DNA of 64,000 nucleotides from Accumulibacter sp. (GCA_024235695.1 JACKLX010000002.1:226518-290517); one strand, 5' to 3'. Counted from the first letter of the stretch, positions 8,867-18,789 are shown. The notes: generated by a model not told the origin, from the letters alone. Numbers and translations: made by a program.

Positions 8867-9151
8867 ATGACCACCTTCGTCAGGGGCCGTACCGTCAAGA
8901 CCGCCGAAGCGCTGGTCGTGGTCGACGCCGGTCTGGCGGTCGGCACCCACCGCTTTCAGCTGGTGGTGGTGACCGGCGACGGGCGTCAGAGTGCGCCCGA
9001 CGTGGTGGACGTGGTGGTCATCCGGCGACAGCAGATTTCGCTGCTGAGGCCGACCGTCACCGCTGTCATTACCCCGCGTGCACCCGACACCCCCCACCCA
9101 CGACGCAAGACGCCGGCGCGCAAACGCGCAAAACCCAGGAGCGAAACATGA
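8867..9151 (+). CDS. Small PKD/Ig-like protein with a basic tail
   Basis: 94 residues; ATG 8867 preceded by AGGGAGAG. Residues about 13-54 (AGLAVGTHRFQLVVVTGDGR then PDVVDVVVI) resemble the N-terminal part of the previous protein, that is, the second half of a PKD domain. The C-terminal third is proline-, arginine- and lysine-rich (RRKTPARKRAKPRSET) and looks disordered. Its ATGA stop overlaps the next start. Unknown role in the particle. Confidence 0.6.
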   Translation: MTTFVRGRTVKTAEALVVVDAGLAVGTHRFQLVVVTGDGRQSAPDVVDVVVIRRQQISLLRPTVTAVITPRAPDTPHPRRKTPARKRAKPRSET

Positions 9152-10125
9152 ACAGCCCCCTTCGCCCGCCTTCCGACGACCCGCTCTACGCCTTGCCCGA
9201 CCCGGCACGCCCGCACTACGCGACAGGCATGCTGCTCGATGCCGGCGACTTCGCCGACGAACAGACCTATCACCGCAGCCGGCTTGCCCGCGCGCTGGCC
9301 CTGCTCAGCGGCGCCGGCGGGCGGCGCTTGCCGGCCGGGCTGGATGCCGATGGTGCCGGTGCGGCGGGCCTCTTTGCTGGCGGTACGCTGGCCGGCCTGC
9401 GGGTTCGCCAGGTGCCGGCGGCGGGCGAGGCGGTGGAGGAAGTGCGCATCGCCCCCGGTATCGCGGTCGACCGGCTCGGTCGCCTGGTCGAGCTGCCGCG
9501 GGCGGCATGTCTGCGCGTCGAGCGCTGGTTCGACGGCGAACTGGCGCGCGACGGCGGTGACGCCCTGCGCCTCGCCGCACTCGACAACCCGGAACGCTTC
9601 GCCAGCGCCCGGCTGATTGCCGACGGCCCGGCGTTACCTGCGCGGGCGGTGATCGCGGACGTTTTCGTGCGTTTCGTGACCTGTCGTCAGGCGCTTACGC
9701 CGGCTTTCGCCAGTGGCCCTTTCGACGCACTCGACGCGGTTCAGACGGCGCGTCTGCGCGACGCTTTCGAAGTGCATCTGGTGCTGCGCGGTGACGGCCT
9801 CGACGACGCCTTCAATGGGTTGCCGCAGCAGGACCGCGACCTCTCGGCGCTCGATCCCGCGGCCCGCCGCCAGGCGCTGCACGACGCGGTGCTCGACGGC
9901 TGGCCCGATCTCGCCGGCAACAGCGGCGCGGCGGGCGAACTGCCGGCGCCGCCGGGGCATCCGCCAGGCCTCGACCCGACGGCGGTGTTCCTGGCCCGCC
10001 TCTTCGTTCCGGTCGCCGCCGGCAACCCGCCGGCGCGCAGCGGCGATGCGATCGTCGACAACCACGGCCGCCGGGTCTTGCCGCCGCTCGGCATGCTCGC
10101 CGGCGCACTGGGGCTGGGCGAATGA
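9148..10125 (+). CDS. eCIS baseplate-associated protein, paralogue of the next gene's N-terminus
   Basis: 325 residues. Near the N-terminus it has HYATGMLLDAGDFADEQTYH, followed about 60 residues later by EVRIAPGIAVDRLGRLVELP. The same order of motifs appears in the next gene (RYFDGRFLAARDLIRDQQYI, then NVAAGHGVTAAGELVLLPR). Proteins with this 'Y..G..L.a.Df..eq.Y ... i.pG.a.d..G..v.l' pattern occur in eCIS loci, but I know of no proven function. No signal peptide or membrane segment. Start ATG 9148 overlaps the upstream stop, with AGGAG about 8 nt before. Confidence 0.6.
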   Translation: MNSPLRPPSDDPLYALPDPARPHYATGMLLDAGDFADEQTYHRSRLARALALLSGAGGRRLPAGLDADGAGAAGLFAGGTLAGLRVRQVPAAGEAVEEVRIAPGIAVDRLGRLVELPRAACLRVERWFDGELARDGGDALRLAALDNPERFASARLIADGPALPARAVIADVFVRFVTCRQALTPAFASGPFDALDAVQTARLRDAFEVHLVLRGDGLDDAFNGLPQQDRDLSALDPAARRQALHDAVLDGWPDLAGNSGAAGELPAPPGHPPGLDPTAVFLARLFVPVAAGNPPARSGDAIVDNHGRRVLPPLGMLAGALGLGE

Positions 10126-10171
10126 ACAGCAAGATCAATGGCGCGCAATGCGTTGCCCTGGAGGAACAAGC

Positions 10172-12124
10172 ATGAACCTGATCACTGGCCAAAGCCGCGA
10201 AACCATAGGCGCGGACGAATTGGCGCTGCTCAAGGGCAGCGGCGTGCTGATCGAAGATCCGCGCCGCGAACGTCCCCGCTACTTCGACGGCCGCTTCCTG
10301 GCGGCGCGCGACCTGATCCGCGACCAGCAGTACATCCTCACCCGCGAGGCCGATCTCGGCCAGGCCGCTGGCAGCGGCGTCGCGAGCGGCCTCGATGTCG
10401 AGCGCGGCAGCGCCGGCGACCGGGTGAATGTCGCTGCCGGCCACGGCGTGACTGCCGCCGGCGAACTGGTGTTGCTGCCGCGGGCGATCGAACTGCGGCT
10501 CGCCGACATCCCGCGTGCCGAGCAACTGTCGGCGCGCTTCGGGCTCGGCAGGGTGCCTCACCCGCCGCTGCGCAATCGCAGCGGCCTGTTCGTGCTGGCG
10601 CTGCGCCCGGTCGAATACACCGACAACCCGATCGGCGCCTACCCGACCTCGATCACCGGCCAGCGCACCGTCGAGGACGGCGACGTCGTCGAAGCGACGG
10701 CGATCGTGCTGGTGCCGTGGCAGGATGACGGCGCCGCCGATGCGCTCGCTGCCCGGCGCGGCCGAGCGGCGGCGGCGATCTTCGCCGGCGACGGCGTCCG
10801 CGGGCTGTCGGCAAATGTCCTGCCGCTGGCCATGTTGGCACTGTCCAACAACGTCGTGGTGTGGATCGACGAGGCCATGGTTCGCCGCGAACTGGGCGCC
10901 GATCGTGCCGACCTGCCGGGTCTCGGACATGCGCCGCGCGCGCTGCGCCTGGCGCACCTGATCCAGCACCAGGTGCATCTTGCCGATATCCTGCTGGCGA
11001 GTGGCGGCCGCGGCTTCGCGGCGCACGAGCACTTCCCGCTGTTGCCGTCGGCCGGGCCGGTGCCGGCCGGCATGATCGACAGCAGCGATTTCACCCAGCG
11101 CTATTTTCCGCCCGAAATGGCGGTCGATTTCTCGATCATCCCGGAGGACGAACTGCCGGCGCTGGTCGAGGAGGCGCTGTCGCTGCCGCCGATCGACCTC
11201 GAGGCGCCCTCGGCGGCACTGGAATCGACGGCGCTGCTGTTGCTGGCGCCGATCCCTCGCCACGAATGGCGCGCCGTGAGCGGCCGCCTGAGCAGCCGCA
11301 GCCGCACCCTGCGTCCGGCGGCGATCAATCTGGTGGCGACCCGCAAACCGCTGGAAATCCTGCAGCAATTGCGCATTCCGCGTTTGCCGCAGGCGTCCGA
11401 GCCGAGCGACCCGGCGCAGGCCGAATGGGTCCGGCTGGCGGCGCTGCCAAACCTGTGGTTCGTGCGCCGGCGCAATCTCGCCTATCGCGACGATCTGGCC
11501 GGTGAGGCGATCCGGGTTGCCGGTCACGACACGTTCGACACGGATGCACCGCGGCTCGCCGCGCTCGGTCTCGATGGCGCCGCCAACCGCGTCCTCGGCC
11601 GCGCGACGCCGCGTGCGGCGCTGGAAGTACGGAGCCTGCTTTCGAGCCCGCGCTTCGCCGAGTCGCCCAGCCTGACCGCCGCCGCGCTGGGCGAACTCGG
11701 TCGGGCCGAAACGCTCGATCAGGCGGCGGTACTGCGGGTCGCCGCGGACCTCTCGGCCCCGGGTGTCGGCGAGGGCCTGGCTCGCCTCGAGCGTTCCCGG
11801 CCGGAGACCGTGCCGAGCAAGGCGGCGCTCAAGGCGATCGCCGACGGCAGCGACTGGCGTGCTACCGACGTCGCTGCGACGGCTGCGAGAACGTCGCAAC
11901 TGTCCGGCATGGCGCGGACGGCGTTGCGGCCGCAGCCGATCAGGCCGGCCGAGCCGGCCCAGCCGGCGCCGGCAGCACGCGCAACGGCTCGCCAGCGCGA
12001 CGCCGAGACGACAACAGCCGCCGGCGAAAGGGCCGCCACCACGCCATCGGGCAAGCGCCGCAAGCCGGTTCCTGCCGCCGATGCCGGTGCGCCCACCGGC
12101 AAGCCCCGGGGTAGCCGCAAATGA
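10172..12124 (+). CDS. eCIS baseplate-associated protein, larger paralogue
   Basis: 650 residues; ATG 10172 chosen because MNLITGQSRETIG follows a GAGGAA site at 10161 and in-frame upstream sequence belongs to the previous gene. N-terminal region shares the motif order of the preceding protein. The middle is predicted mixed alpha/beta without recognisable catalytic motifs. The last about 90 residues (from roughly 560) are alanine/proline/arginine-rich and end with TGKPRGSRK, probably disordered. It may be a baseplate or fibre-attachment component. Confidence 0.6.
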   Translation: MNLITGQSRETIGADELALLKGSGVLIEDPRRERPRYFDGRFLAARDLIRDQQYILTREADLGQAAGSGVASGLDVERGSAGDRVNVAAGHGVTAAGELVLLPRAIELRLADIPRAEQLSARFGLGRVPHPPLRNRSGLFVLALRPVEYTDNPIGAYPTSITGQRTVEDGDVVEATAIVLVPWQDDGAADALAARRGRAAAAIFAGDGVRGLSANVLPLAMLALSNNVVVWIDEAMVRRELGADRADLPGLGHAPRALRLAHLIQHQVHLADILLASGGRGFAAHEHFPLLPSAGPVPAGMIDSSDFTQRYFPPEMAVDFSIIPEDELPALVEEALSLPPIDLEAPSAALESTALLLLAPIPRHEWRAVSGRLSSRSRTLRPAAINLVATRKPLEILQQLRIPRLPQASEPSDPAQAEWVRLAALPNLWFVRRRNLAYRDDLAGEAIRVAGHDTFDTDAPRLAALGLDGAANRVLGRATPRAALEVRSLLSSPRFAESPSLTAAALGELGRAETLDQAAVLRVAADLSAPGVGEGLARLERSRPETVPSKAALKAIADGSDWRATDVAATAARTSQLSGMARTALRPQPIRPAEPAQPAPAARATARQRDAETTTAAGERAATTPSGKRRKPVPAADAGAPTGKPRGSRK

Positions 12125-12140
12125 CTGAAGGAGGTGGATC

Positions 12141-15100
12141 GTGAGCATCACACCGATCGACAGGCCCCTGGCTGGCGAGCAGGTCGTCGGCCTGGCGCCG
12201 GAGAACGCCGCTGACGCCAGCCGCTGGTGGTTGCGTCGGCCGAATCTGTTTGCCGGTCGTCCGCTCACCGGGCCGACCTTGTCCGACCGCCAGGGCTGGG
12301 CGACCCGACACATCGCGCTGCGCGCTCAGGCGTTTACGCCGGGCGTTGTACGCGGGCTGGAAGCGGCCCTGTTCAACACCGCCGGCGGCCTTGCCGGCAG
12401 CCGGCTGGCGCTGATGCAGGGGCAGGGCCTGAACGGCGATGGCGAGGACGTGCGCGTGCTGCAGGCACTGGAGCTGGCGCTGGCCGATCTGCCGGCGGTT
12501 GCCGACCCGTCGGCCTTTGCCGGCATGGGTGGTGCTGGCGGCGTCGGCGGCAGTGTTGCCGCCAAGGTCGTTGGCCCGGCGCTCGGCGCGGTGGTGGCGG
12601 CTTTGCCGGACGCGCTGCCAAGGGTCGGCATATTGCTCTTGCAGCCGGTTGCCGGCGACCGCATCGGCGAGTTCGATGCCACCGACCCGTGTTCGCTCGA
12701 CGGTTGCGGCAGCGCTAACGTGATCGCCTTCGAGGACTGGCGGATTGGTGATGCCGCGCGGCTGTTGTGGTACGCCTGGCCCGAGGAGTTCCTCAGCCTG
12801 CCGACGATGCCAGTGGCCGCGCCGGGGCGCTGGCGAAACGATCTGGCGTGGCGGATCTTCGACGCCGAGCGGCTGCTCGATCGCGACCAGGTTCTGCCCT
12901 GGGAGGCTTTCGGCGTGCCGATCGGGCTGGTCGCCTGCGACACCGACTGGACGCCGCTGTTTCTCGACCGCGCCAGCGTGGTGCGGAGCGGCGGGCGGGC
13001 GCGTTACGGACGAATGGGCGGCGCCGCCGACGGTCTTGGCATCCACTGGCGGCTGCCGGCCCTGTGGCAGGCGCGCTTCGAACAACTGGCCGAGCAGATC
13101 GCCGCGGCCGGCGAGCCGGTGGCAGACGCCGCAACGCTGGCGGTCGACTACGCACGCCTGCCGCCCTTTGGCCTGCTGCCGGCGCATGTGGTCGATCTCG
13201 CCACCTTGTCGAGCGATTTCTTCCCGGCCAGCTTCACGCTCGATGCCGCGCCGCTGCCGACCGAACAACTCGATGCCGCGCTGGCCGAGGCCGCCTCGCT
13301 GGCACCGCTCGACCTCTCGCTGGGCGAGCGTGTGCGCCTTCTGGTGCCGGTGCCGCAGTCGGTGTTCGAGCCGCGCCTGCTGATTCGCGAAGTGATCGAC
13401 CCGGAGTTCGCCAGCACCCTCGCCGCTTTCCAGTTGCAGCGCGCACGTGCGCTCGGCGCCCGCCAGGGGTTGCGCACGCGGGCATCGGTGCTGGCCCGCG
13501 CGATCAGCGGCAAGGCGCTGGCCGTGCCGGCGATTGCCGACGATCCGGAAGCGCTCGAAGACGAGGCTGTGACGCCATGGGGTCCGCCGCCGGCGGGCGG
13601 CGGTCACCGCTCGGCGCTGCGTGCCGGCGTCCACCAGCATTTCTTCGAAGCGGCCACCGAGACGCTCGCGGTGGCGGCAGCTGATGAGCTGTTTGCCTGG
13701 GTCTATCTCGATCCCGACCATCCGCCGCGTGCCTTGATGCTGCAATGGCATGCCGGCAGCTGGGAGCACCGCGCCTACTGGGGCGAAAACCTCATCGACT
13801 GGGGGGCTGATGGCACGGTCGCGCGCGCCAACGCCGGCGACCTGCCGGTGGCTGGCGAGTGGGTGAGGCTGACCCTGCCTGCTTCGCTGGTCGGCCTCGA
13901 GGGTCTGGCCGCCGACGGCATGGCGTTCACGCTCTACGATGGCCAGGCGGCTTTCGCGATGAGCGGCGCGATCGCCGCCAGCGGCGCGCCGAAGAAGTGG
14001 TTCTGCAGCGTTCTTCCGGCCGGCGCCCAGCAGAATGGCGACGAACGCTGGGACTTCATGACCCACAACGATCTGTGGGCGCCGTTTGCGGTTTCGGCGG
14101 TGGTGCTGCCGGTCGATGGCGGTGGTGCACCGGCCGGTGGCGGTCACGGCGAGCCGCCGATGGCCGGCCTCCACCAGCACTTCTTCGAAAACGCCAGCGC
14201 CACCTTCACCGTGGCGGCCGCCGAGCGACTCTATCTGTGGGTGTTCGTCGACCCCGACAATCCACCGACCCAGCTGATGCTGCAGTGGCGTACCGGCACG
14301 AGCTGGGAGCACCGCGCCTACTGGGGCCTGAGTCGGATTGGCTGGGGTGCCGAAGGCACGGCGTCACGCCGCCGGATCGGCGCCATGCCGCGGCCGGGCC
14401 GCTGGCTGCGGCTCGAAGTGCCGGTGGATACGGTCAGCGGCGTGGATGTGGCGGGTGCGGCACTGAACGGCATGGCGTTCACCTTTTTCGACGGTAGCGC
14501 CGTCTTCGGCAGTGCGGGTGCGCTGTCGGCGACCGGCGTCGAACGGGCGTGGTTTTCCGGCACGCTGCCGGCCGGCGCGCAACAACGTGGCGTCTGGCAG
14601 TTCCTCGTCGCGCGCGACCTGCGCGCACCGACCACCGCGGCGCTCAACGGCCAGGTCGAGGCCGCGCTGCGGCTTTACGACAACCCGGCGCTTGCCCACC
14701 TCTCGGCGCAGGAGCGCTACCAGATCTTCCAGCGCGGCCTGGAGGGCTTCATCGCCTATCTCAAGAGCCGCGCCGATCGCGCCGACGATCTGGTCGACTA
14801 CAACTTCGTCAAGGTGCAGACCGACATCTACCGGGTCCGCCAGCTGGTGCTCGGCACCACTGCCGCGACGCGGCTGGCGATTTCGCCGGCGTTGGCGAGC
14901 ATCGCTCAGGCCGAGACGGCGGTGGCGTCCAGCGAGCGGATCGCCGGCTTCTTCGACGAACTGAAAAATACCCCGGCGGCCACCCAGACTCGTTCGGCGA
15001 CGCCGATCGGTGGCTCGCCCGCGGCGACGCCGGCGGCCGCCGCGAGCGGCGGCGCGGTGGCGTCGGCCGGCAGCATTTCGACCGCCTCGGCACGCGCCGG

Positions 15101-17150
15101 CGGAAGTGCGCTGCTGGTCGGAGGCCAGACCTTCGGTGGCACCGCCGGTGGCGGCAGCCAGAGGCTGAGTGTCAATCTCGGCTCGGCCGGCACGCAGGCC
15201 CTGCTGCAGGCCGAGAGCAGCAAGTTCAGCGTCGCCGACTCCGCGGCGTCGAACCAGAATGCGCTGGTGCGCGATTCCACCAGCGCCAGGCTGCTGGCTG
15301 GCAGCAGCAGCTTCGTGCCGTCCGACATCACCAACGCCGCGCCGCTGATCGGCAAGGCCGAGGTGCGCACGCTGAGCATCGCCGAGCGGCTGGAGGCACC
15401 GAAAGCCAACGAGGCCAAGGACTACACCGCGTCTACCCGCTACGAGGCGGTGCGCGGCCTGATCGCGCTGGCCGATGCGCTCGAAGCCGAAGACGGTGGT
15501 GACAGCGCCGGCCTCTTCGAGGGCGTCGCGTTTCACGGCGTGCGCGGCGATCCGGCGCTGTTCTACGATAACGCGCAGGATGTCAGCGATCCGACGAAGC
15601 CGCTGCCGATCGTCGATAGCAGCGACTCCGCCGAGCAGGATACGCTCAACAAGCTGCGCCGCAGCCTGCCGCTGCGTACCGTGCTCAACGAGCGCTGGCG
15701 CCTGCCGCTGATGCTGCAGGCGCCGCGGCGCAGCAAGGTCGACGAGTCGGCCTACTTCTCGGATGGCGCCGACCTCTCCGACAACACCGTGGCACTGATG
15801 CGCCAGCTCGAAGGCCGCATCAAGCTCTATCGCAACGCCATGTCGCTCGGTCAGGCGCTGCTCGACGGTCTGCGGAGCGAGGCTGCGACGCTGGAACAGA
15901 CGCTGCAGGCGGTCGCCGAGGAGCTGGCCGAGGCGCGCCACGACGTCGCGGTGACCCGCGCGCTGATCGCCGAGGAGGAGGCGCGGCTGGCGGCGATCAA
16001 CGAGCGGCGTTCGCAGATCCTGCGCGATCACGTCAAGTTCGTCGCCTACCAGCGTCCGCGCGAGGCCGAGCTGATCAGCCAGGCGCCGCTGCGCCAGCTC
16101 GATCCCGGCTTGCTCGAAGCGCCCGTGCCGGCCTGTCTCAAGGCCCATCAGGAAGCGCCGGACGAACTCGCCGCGCTGTTGGCGGTGGTGCGCGAGGCGC
16201 CGTCGCGCTGGTTTGCCCTGCTGCCGGCGCTGCTCGATCGGCTCGATCGGGTGGACCTGCTGGTGAAGACCATGCAGTCGGCACAGTTGCGCAGCCAGAT
16301 CATGGACCTGCGGCTGGCGGCGCAGCCGGCAGCCGGCGTCGTGCGCGGCGTCGCCGGCGCGATCGCTGCACTGCAGGGCAAGCAACTCGCCGCCGTCCAG
16401 CAATTGCGCAGCGCCGCAACGCGCATCGATCCGCTGATGATCGGTGGGCTGGGCTGGCAGCGGGCGCGGGCCGAAGCCGAGAAGGTCGTCTCGCTCGGCG
16501 ATCTGATCGATGGCGAGCACGGCAGCGGCGCGGTGGCCAGCCGGGCCGCCGCCGTGTTCGAGAACATCTCGCGCATTGCCGCCTGCCTGCACGAGGCGTT
16601 TTGCGAAGTGCTGCCGGCGATCCGTCTCGACTGGGCCGAGCGCCTGTCGCAGTTCGACGCCACGCCGCGGCTCAGAAACCTCGCCGGTCTGCCCCGCTGG
16701 GGCGAGCTGGATTACCAGACGCGGCGGCAGTTGCAGGCCTACGCCGACTGGTTGTTCGGGCAGATCAAGGCTGGCGACCGTGAGGCCGAGGCGCTGATCA
16801 ACGATGTCGTGCACATCTGCCTGCTGCTCGCCAGCCACGCACCGATCAACCGCATCATCTCCGGCCGCCTGCCGGCGCCGGTCACTGCCGTGCCCGGCGT
16901 CCGCCTGCCGATCCGTGTCAGCGATGGCCTCAAACTCAGGGTCGGCATGCAGGCGCTGGTGTATCAGGCCGAGCGGGTGGTGGCGCGGGCGCGGGTGGAG
17001 GACCTGGCGAGCAGCGAAGTAATGACCACGGTCCTGCACGTCGAGGGTAACCGGCTGGAACTCGCCGCCGAGACGCGCGTGCAGTTCGTCGCCGCCGACA
17101 GCCCGGTGGCGATGAGCCGAGCGCGGCTGGCCCGCGTCAAGATCAGCTAG
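12141..17150 (+). CDS. Giant 1669-residue eCIS protein with a tandem 'WEHRAYWG' module
   Basis: ATG 12141 with GGAGG at 12130. About residues 495-645 and 675-820 are two copies of one module: each starts G(V/L)HQHFFE, continues with (F/W)VDPD-PP--LMLQW, then SWEHRAYWG, WGA-GT, a (P)W-RL-(L/V)P strand, GMAFT(L/F)-DG and ends W(F)-LPAGAQQ. This jelly-roll-like module resembles a stretch I associate with planctomycete cytochrome-c-type multidomain proteins, where it is probably carbohydrate- or protein-binding. Residues about 950-1060 are low-complexity Ala/Gly/Ser; residues about 1243-1310 form a charged coiled coil (LAEARHDVAVTRALIAEEEA). Too large for a plain baseplate part; a fibre or host-binding subunit is possible, but this is inference from position (the fibre gene slot before the tape measure and ATPase). 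Confidence 0.6.
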   Translation: MSITPIDRPLAGEQVVGLAPENAADASRWWLRRPNLFAGRPLTGPTLSDRQGWATRHIALRAQAFTPGVVRGLEAALFNTAGGLAGSRLALMQGQGLNGDGEDVRVLQALELALADLPAVADPSAFAGMGGAGGVGGSVAAKVVGPALGAVVAALPDALPRVGILLLQPVAGDRIGEFDATDPCSLDGCGSANVIAFEDWRIGDAARLLWYAWPEEFLSLPTMPVAAPGRWRNDLAWRIFDAERLLDRDQVLPWEAFGVPIGLVACDTDWTPLFLDRASVVRSGGRARYGRMGGAADGLGIHWRLPALWQARFEQLAEQIAAAGEPVADAATLAVDYARLPPFGLLPAHVVDLATLSSDFFPASFTLDAAPLPTEQLDAALAEAASLAPLDLSLGERVRLLVPVPQSVFEPRLLIREVIDPEFASTLAAFQLQRARALGARQGLRTRASVLARAISGKALAVPAIADDPEALEDEAVTPWGPPPAGGGHRSALRAGVHQHFFEAATETLAVAAADELFAWVYLDPDHPPRALMLQWHAGSWEHRAYWGENLIDWGADGTVARANAGDLPVAGEWVRLTLPASLVGLEGLAADGMAFTLYDGQAAFAMSGAIAASGAPKKWFCSVLPAGAQQNGDERWDFMTHNDLWAPFAVSAVVLPVDGGGAPAGGGHGEPPMAGLHQHFFENASATFTVAAAERLYLWVFVDPDNPPTQLMLQWRTGTSWEHRAYWGLSRIGWGAEGTASRRRIGAMPRPGRWLRLEVPVDTVSGVDVAGAALNGMAFTFFDGSAVFGSAGALSATGVERAWFSGTLPAGAQQRGVWQFLVARDLRAPTTAALNGQVEAALRLYDNPALAHLSAQERYQIFQRGLEGFIAYLKSRADRADDLVDYNFVKVQTDIYRVRQLVLGTTAATRLAISPALASIAQAETAVASSERIAGFFDELKNTPAATQTRSATPIGGSPAATPAAAASGGAVASAGSISTASARAGGSALLVGGQTFGGTAGGGSQRLSVNLGSAGTQALLQAESSKFSVADSAASNQNALVRDSTSARLLAGSSSFVPSDITNAAPLIGKAEVRTLSIAERLEAPKANEAKDYTASTRYEAVRGLIALADALEAEDGGDSAGLFEGVAFHGVRGDPALFYDNAQDVSDPTKPLPIVDSSDSAEQDTLNKLRRSLPLRTVLNERWRLPLMLQAPRRSKVDESAYFSDGADLSDNTVALMRQLEGRIKLYRNAMSLGQALLDGLRSEAATLEQTLQAVAEELAEARHDVAVTRALIAEEEARLAAINERRSQILRDHVKFVAYQRPREAELISQAPLRQLDPGLLEAPVPACLKAHQEAPDELAALLAVVREAPSRWFALLPALLDRLDRVDLLVKTMQSAQLRSQIMDLRLAAQPAAGVVRGVAGAIAALQGKQLAAVQQLRSAATRIDPLMIGGLGWQRARAEAEKVVSLGDLIDGEHGSGAVASRAAAVFENISRIAACLHEAFCEVLPAIRLDWAERLSQFDATPRLRNLAGLPRWGELDYQTRRQLQAYADWLFGQIKAGDREAEALINDVVHICLLLASHAPINRIISGRLPAPVTAVPGVRLPIRVSDGLKLRVGMQALVYQAERVVARARVEDLASSEVMTTVLHVEGNRLELAAETRVQFVAADSPVAMSRARLARVKIS

Positions 17151-17154
17151 GGCG

Positions 17155-18789
17155 ATGCTCGTCGAGCGCACCGTTCGCCGCCTGTCGATCCGTGCGGCCG
17201 ACGATGCCCGTGTGCGGCACGCCGCCTTCCTCATCGAGGACGCGCTGCGTACCGCCAGCCTGCCGGGCGACGGCGCCGACTTGCTGCTGCTGCGCCGGCT
17301 GCGCCTGCCGCCGTTCGCGGCCGGCGCGTCAGCGCAGCAGGTGGCGCTGCGGCTGGAAGCCGCCTGCCGCGGCGCGATCGCCGTCGATGGCGCGACGGCC
17401 GACGATGCCGCGCTGGCGGCGGCGGCGGCGGTGCGTTTTGCCGATGCGCTGACCGCCCATCTTGCCTTGAGCCGCCTGATTCTCGCTGGCGCGTCGCGCC
17501 AGGCGTGGTGCTGGCCGATGGTCGTGAAGGCGTATCGGCCGCCGCTCGGCAGCGCCGCGGCGCTGCGCACGGTGGCTCTGTCGCTGGCGCAACTGCCCGA
17601 GGCGCCGGCGGCGCTGCCGCGCTGGGTCGCCCGGCTGGTCGCTCACGGCGGAGGTGCCTGTGGCACGCTGCTGCTGGCGCTCGATGGCGAAGATGCGGCG
17701 CTGTTGCGCGGCGCTTGCCGCGGTGCGCTGAAACTGCCAGCGCCGGCTGCGCCGGCGCGCTGGCAGTCGCTGCTCGACTGGTCGGTCGGGGGCCTCGGCG
17801 CCGAGGACACACGGCACCTGTGGTTGCTCGACATGGCGCGGCTGTGCGGCGTCGCCGTCGATCGACACGTCGGGTGGCCGCGCGGCGCTCAGGACGACGG
17901 TCGCTGGGGGCCGCGCGGCCCGCTTGCTGCGCGCGGCGAGGGAATTGATCGACCCGATCGACACGATCAAGACGATCGACCAGCACGACCGGTGCCCGCG
18001 GCCGCCGATGAGCGGTCGGGAGAGAACTTCGAGGCGGCGCCCGCGGCACGCAGCCCGGAGGACGGCAGCGGTGATCAGGAGCGGACCCGAGCGGGCCTCG
18101 ATGCCACGGCTGCGGCGCCGCCGCGCGAGCGCACCGCCTGGCCCGGCGAGACGCGGCCGGCGATTTCGCCAGTAATGCCCGAGCTGCCGAATCGCCGCGA
18201 CCCGGCGTCTGCCGTGGCGACCGGCGCTACCGCCCGAGAGCGCCAGGCGCCGGCGCCGGCGGCCAGCGACGGGCCGCCCGTGGTGTCGGCCGGCGACCTG
18301 CCCGGCACTTTCGGAGAGGAGGTCGCTGAAGTCGGCGGCGACCTGGCGACCGCGGCCGGTGGCCTGCTGTTCCTGGTGCCGCTGTTGACCCGGCTCGGCG
18401 TGGTCGCGTGGCTGGCCGAAGATGCCGCGCGCATTGACCTGCCGCGACGCTTGTTCGCTACCCTCCTGCAGCGCCTGCCGATCACTGACGCCGACCCGGC
18501 GTGGTGGTTGTGCGGCGGGCCGCCGGCGCGTGACCGGCCGGCGGTTGGCGATGCCCTGCACTGGCTCGGCCGCTGCCGCCGCCATCTGCGGCTGCAGGTC
18601 GGCATCGGCCTTCACTCGCTGGTCTGCCGTCCCGCCCGCATCACCCTTACCGCTACCCACGTCGATGTCCGGCAGGCGATCGACGACGTCGACCTGCGCG
18701 TTCGTCGCGCCGGCCTCGATCTCGACCCGGGCTGGGTGCCGTGGCTGGGGCGGGTGCTGCGTTTTCACTACGCGAGCGATCGCCGATGA
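17155..18789 (+). CDS. eCIS conserved protein in the tape-measure position
   Basis: 544 residues; ATG 17155. N-terminus VERTVRRLSIRAADDARVRH and a C-terminal block (AGGLLFLVPLLTRLGVVAWL; IDDVDLRVRRAGLDLDPGWV then WLGRVLRFHY) flank a central region (about 265-390) rich in charged residues, Ala and Pro that is likely disordered. It stands immediately before the AAA+ ATPase, the slot of Afp14/Pvc14 (tape measure protein, which fixes tube length), and the C-terminal hydrophobic 'L(V)PLL-RLG' motif resembles those of that family. Assignment by position and weak similarity. It overlaps the ATPase by 4 nt (ATGA). Confidence 0.5.
   Translation: MLVERTVRRLSIRAADDARVRHAAFLIEDALRTASLPGDGADLLLLRRLRLPPFAAGASAQQVALRLEAACRGAIAVDGATADDAALAAAAAVRFADALTAHLALSRLILAGASRQAWCWPMVVKAYRPPLGSAAALRTVALSLAQLPEAPAALPRWVARLVAHGGGACGTLLLALDGEDAALLRGACRGALKLPAPAAPARWQSLLDWSVGGLGAEDTRHLWLLDMARLCGVAVDRHVGWPRGAQDDGRWGPRGPLAARGEGIDRPDRHDQDDRPARPVPAAADERSGENFEAAPAARSPEDGSGDQERTRAGLDATAAAPPRERTAWPGETRPAISPVMPELPNRRDPASAVATGATARERQAPAPAASDGPPVVSAGDLPGTFGEEVAEVGGDLATAAGGLLFLVPLLTRLGVVAWLAEDAARIDLPRRLFATLLQRLPITDADPAWWLCGGPPARDRPAVGDALHWLGRCRRHLRLQVGIGLHSLVCRPARITLTATHVDVRQAIDDVDLRVRRAGLDLDPGWVPWLGRVLRFHYASDRR

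Noticed and set aside
14364-17570. A 1068-residue minus-strand frame opposite the giant eCIS protein
   Set aside because: Same reason: antisense shadow, no ribosome site or recognisable protein sequence.
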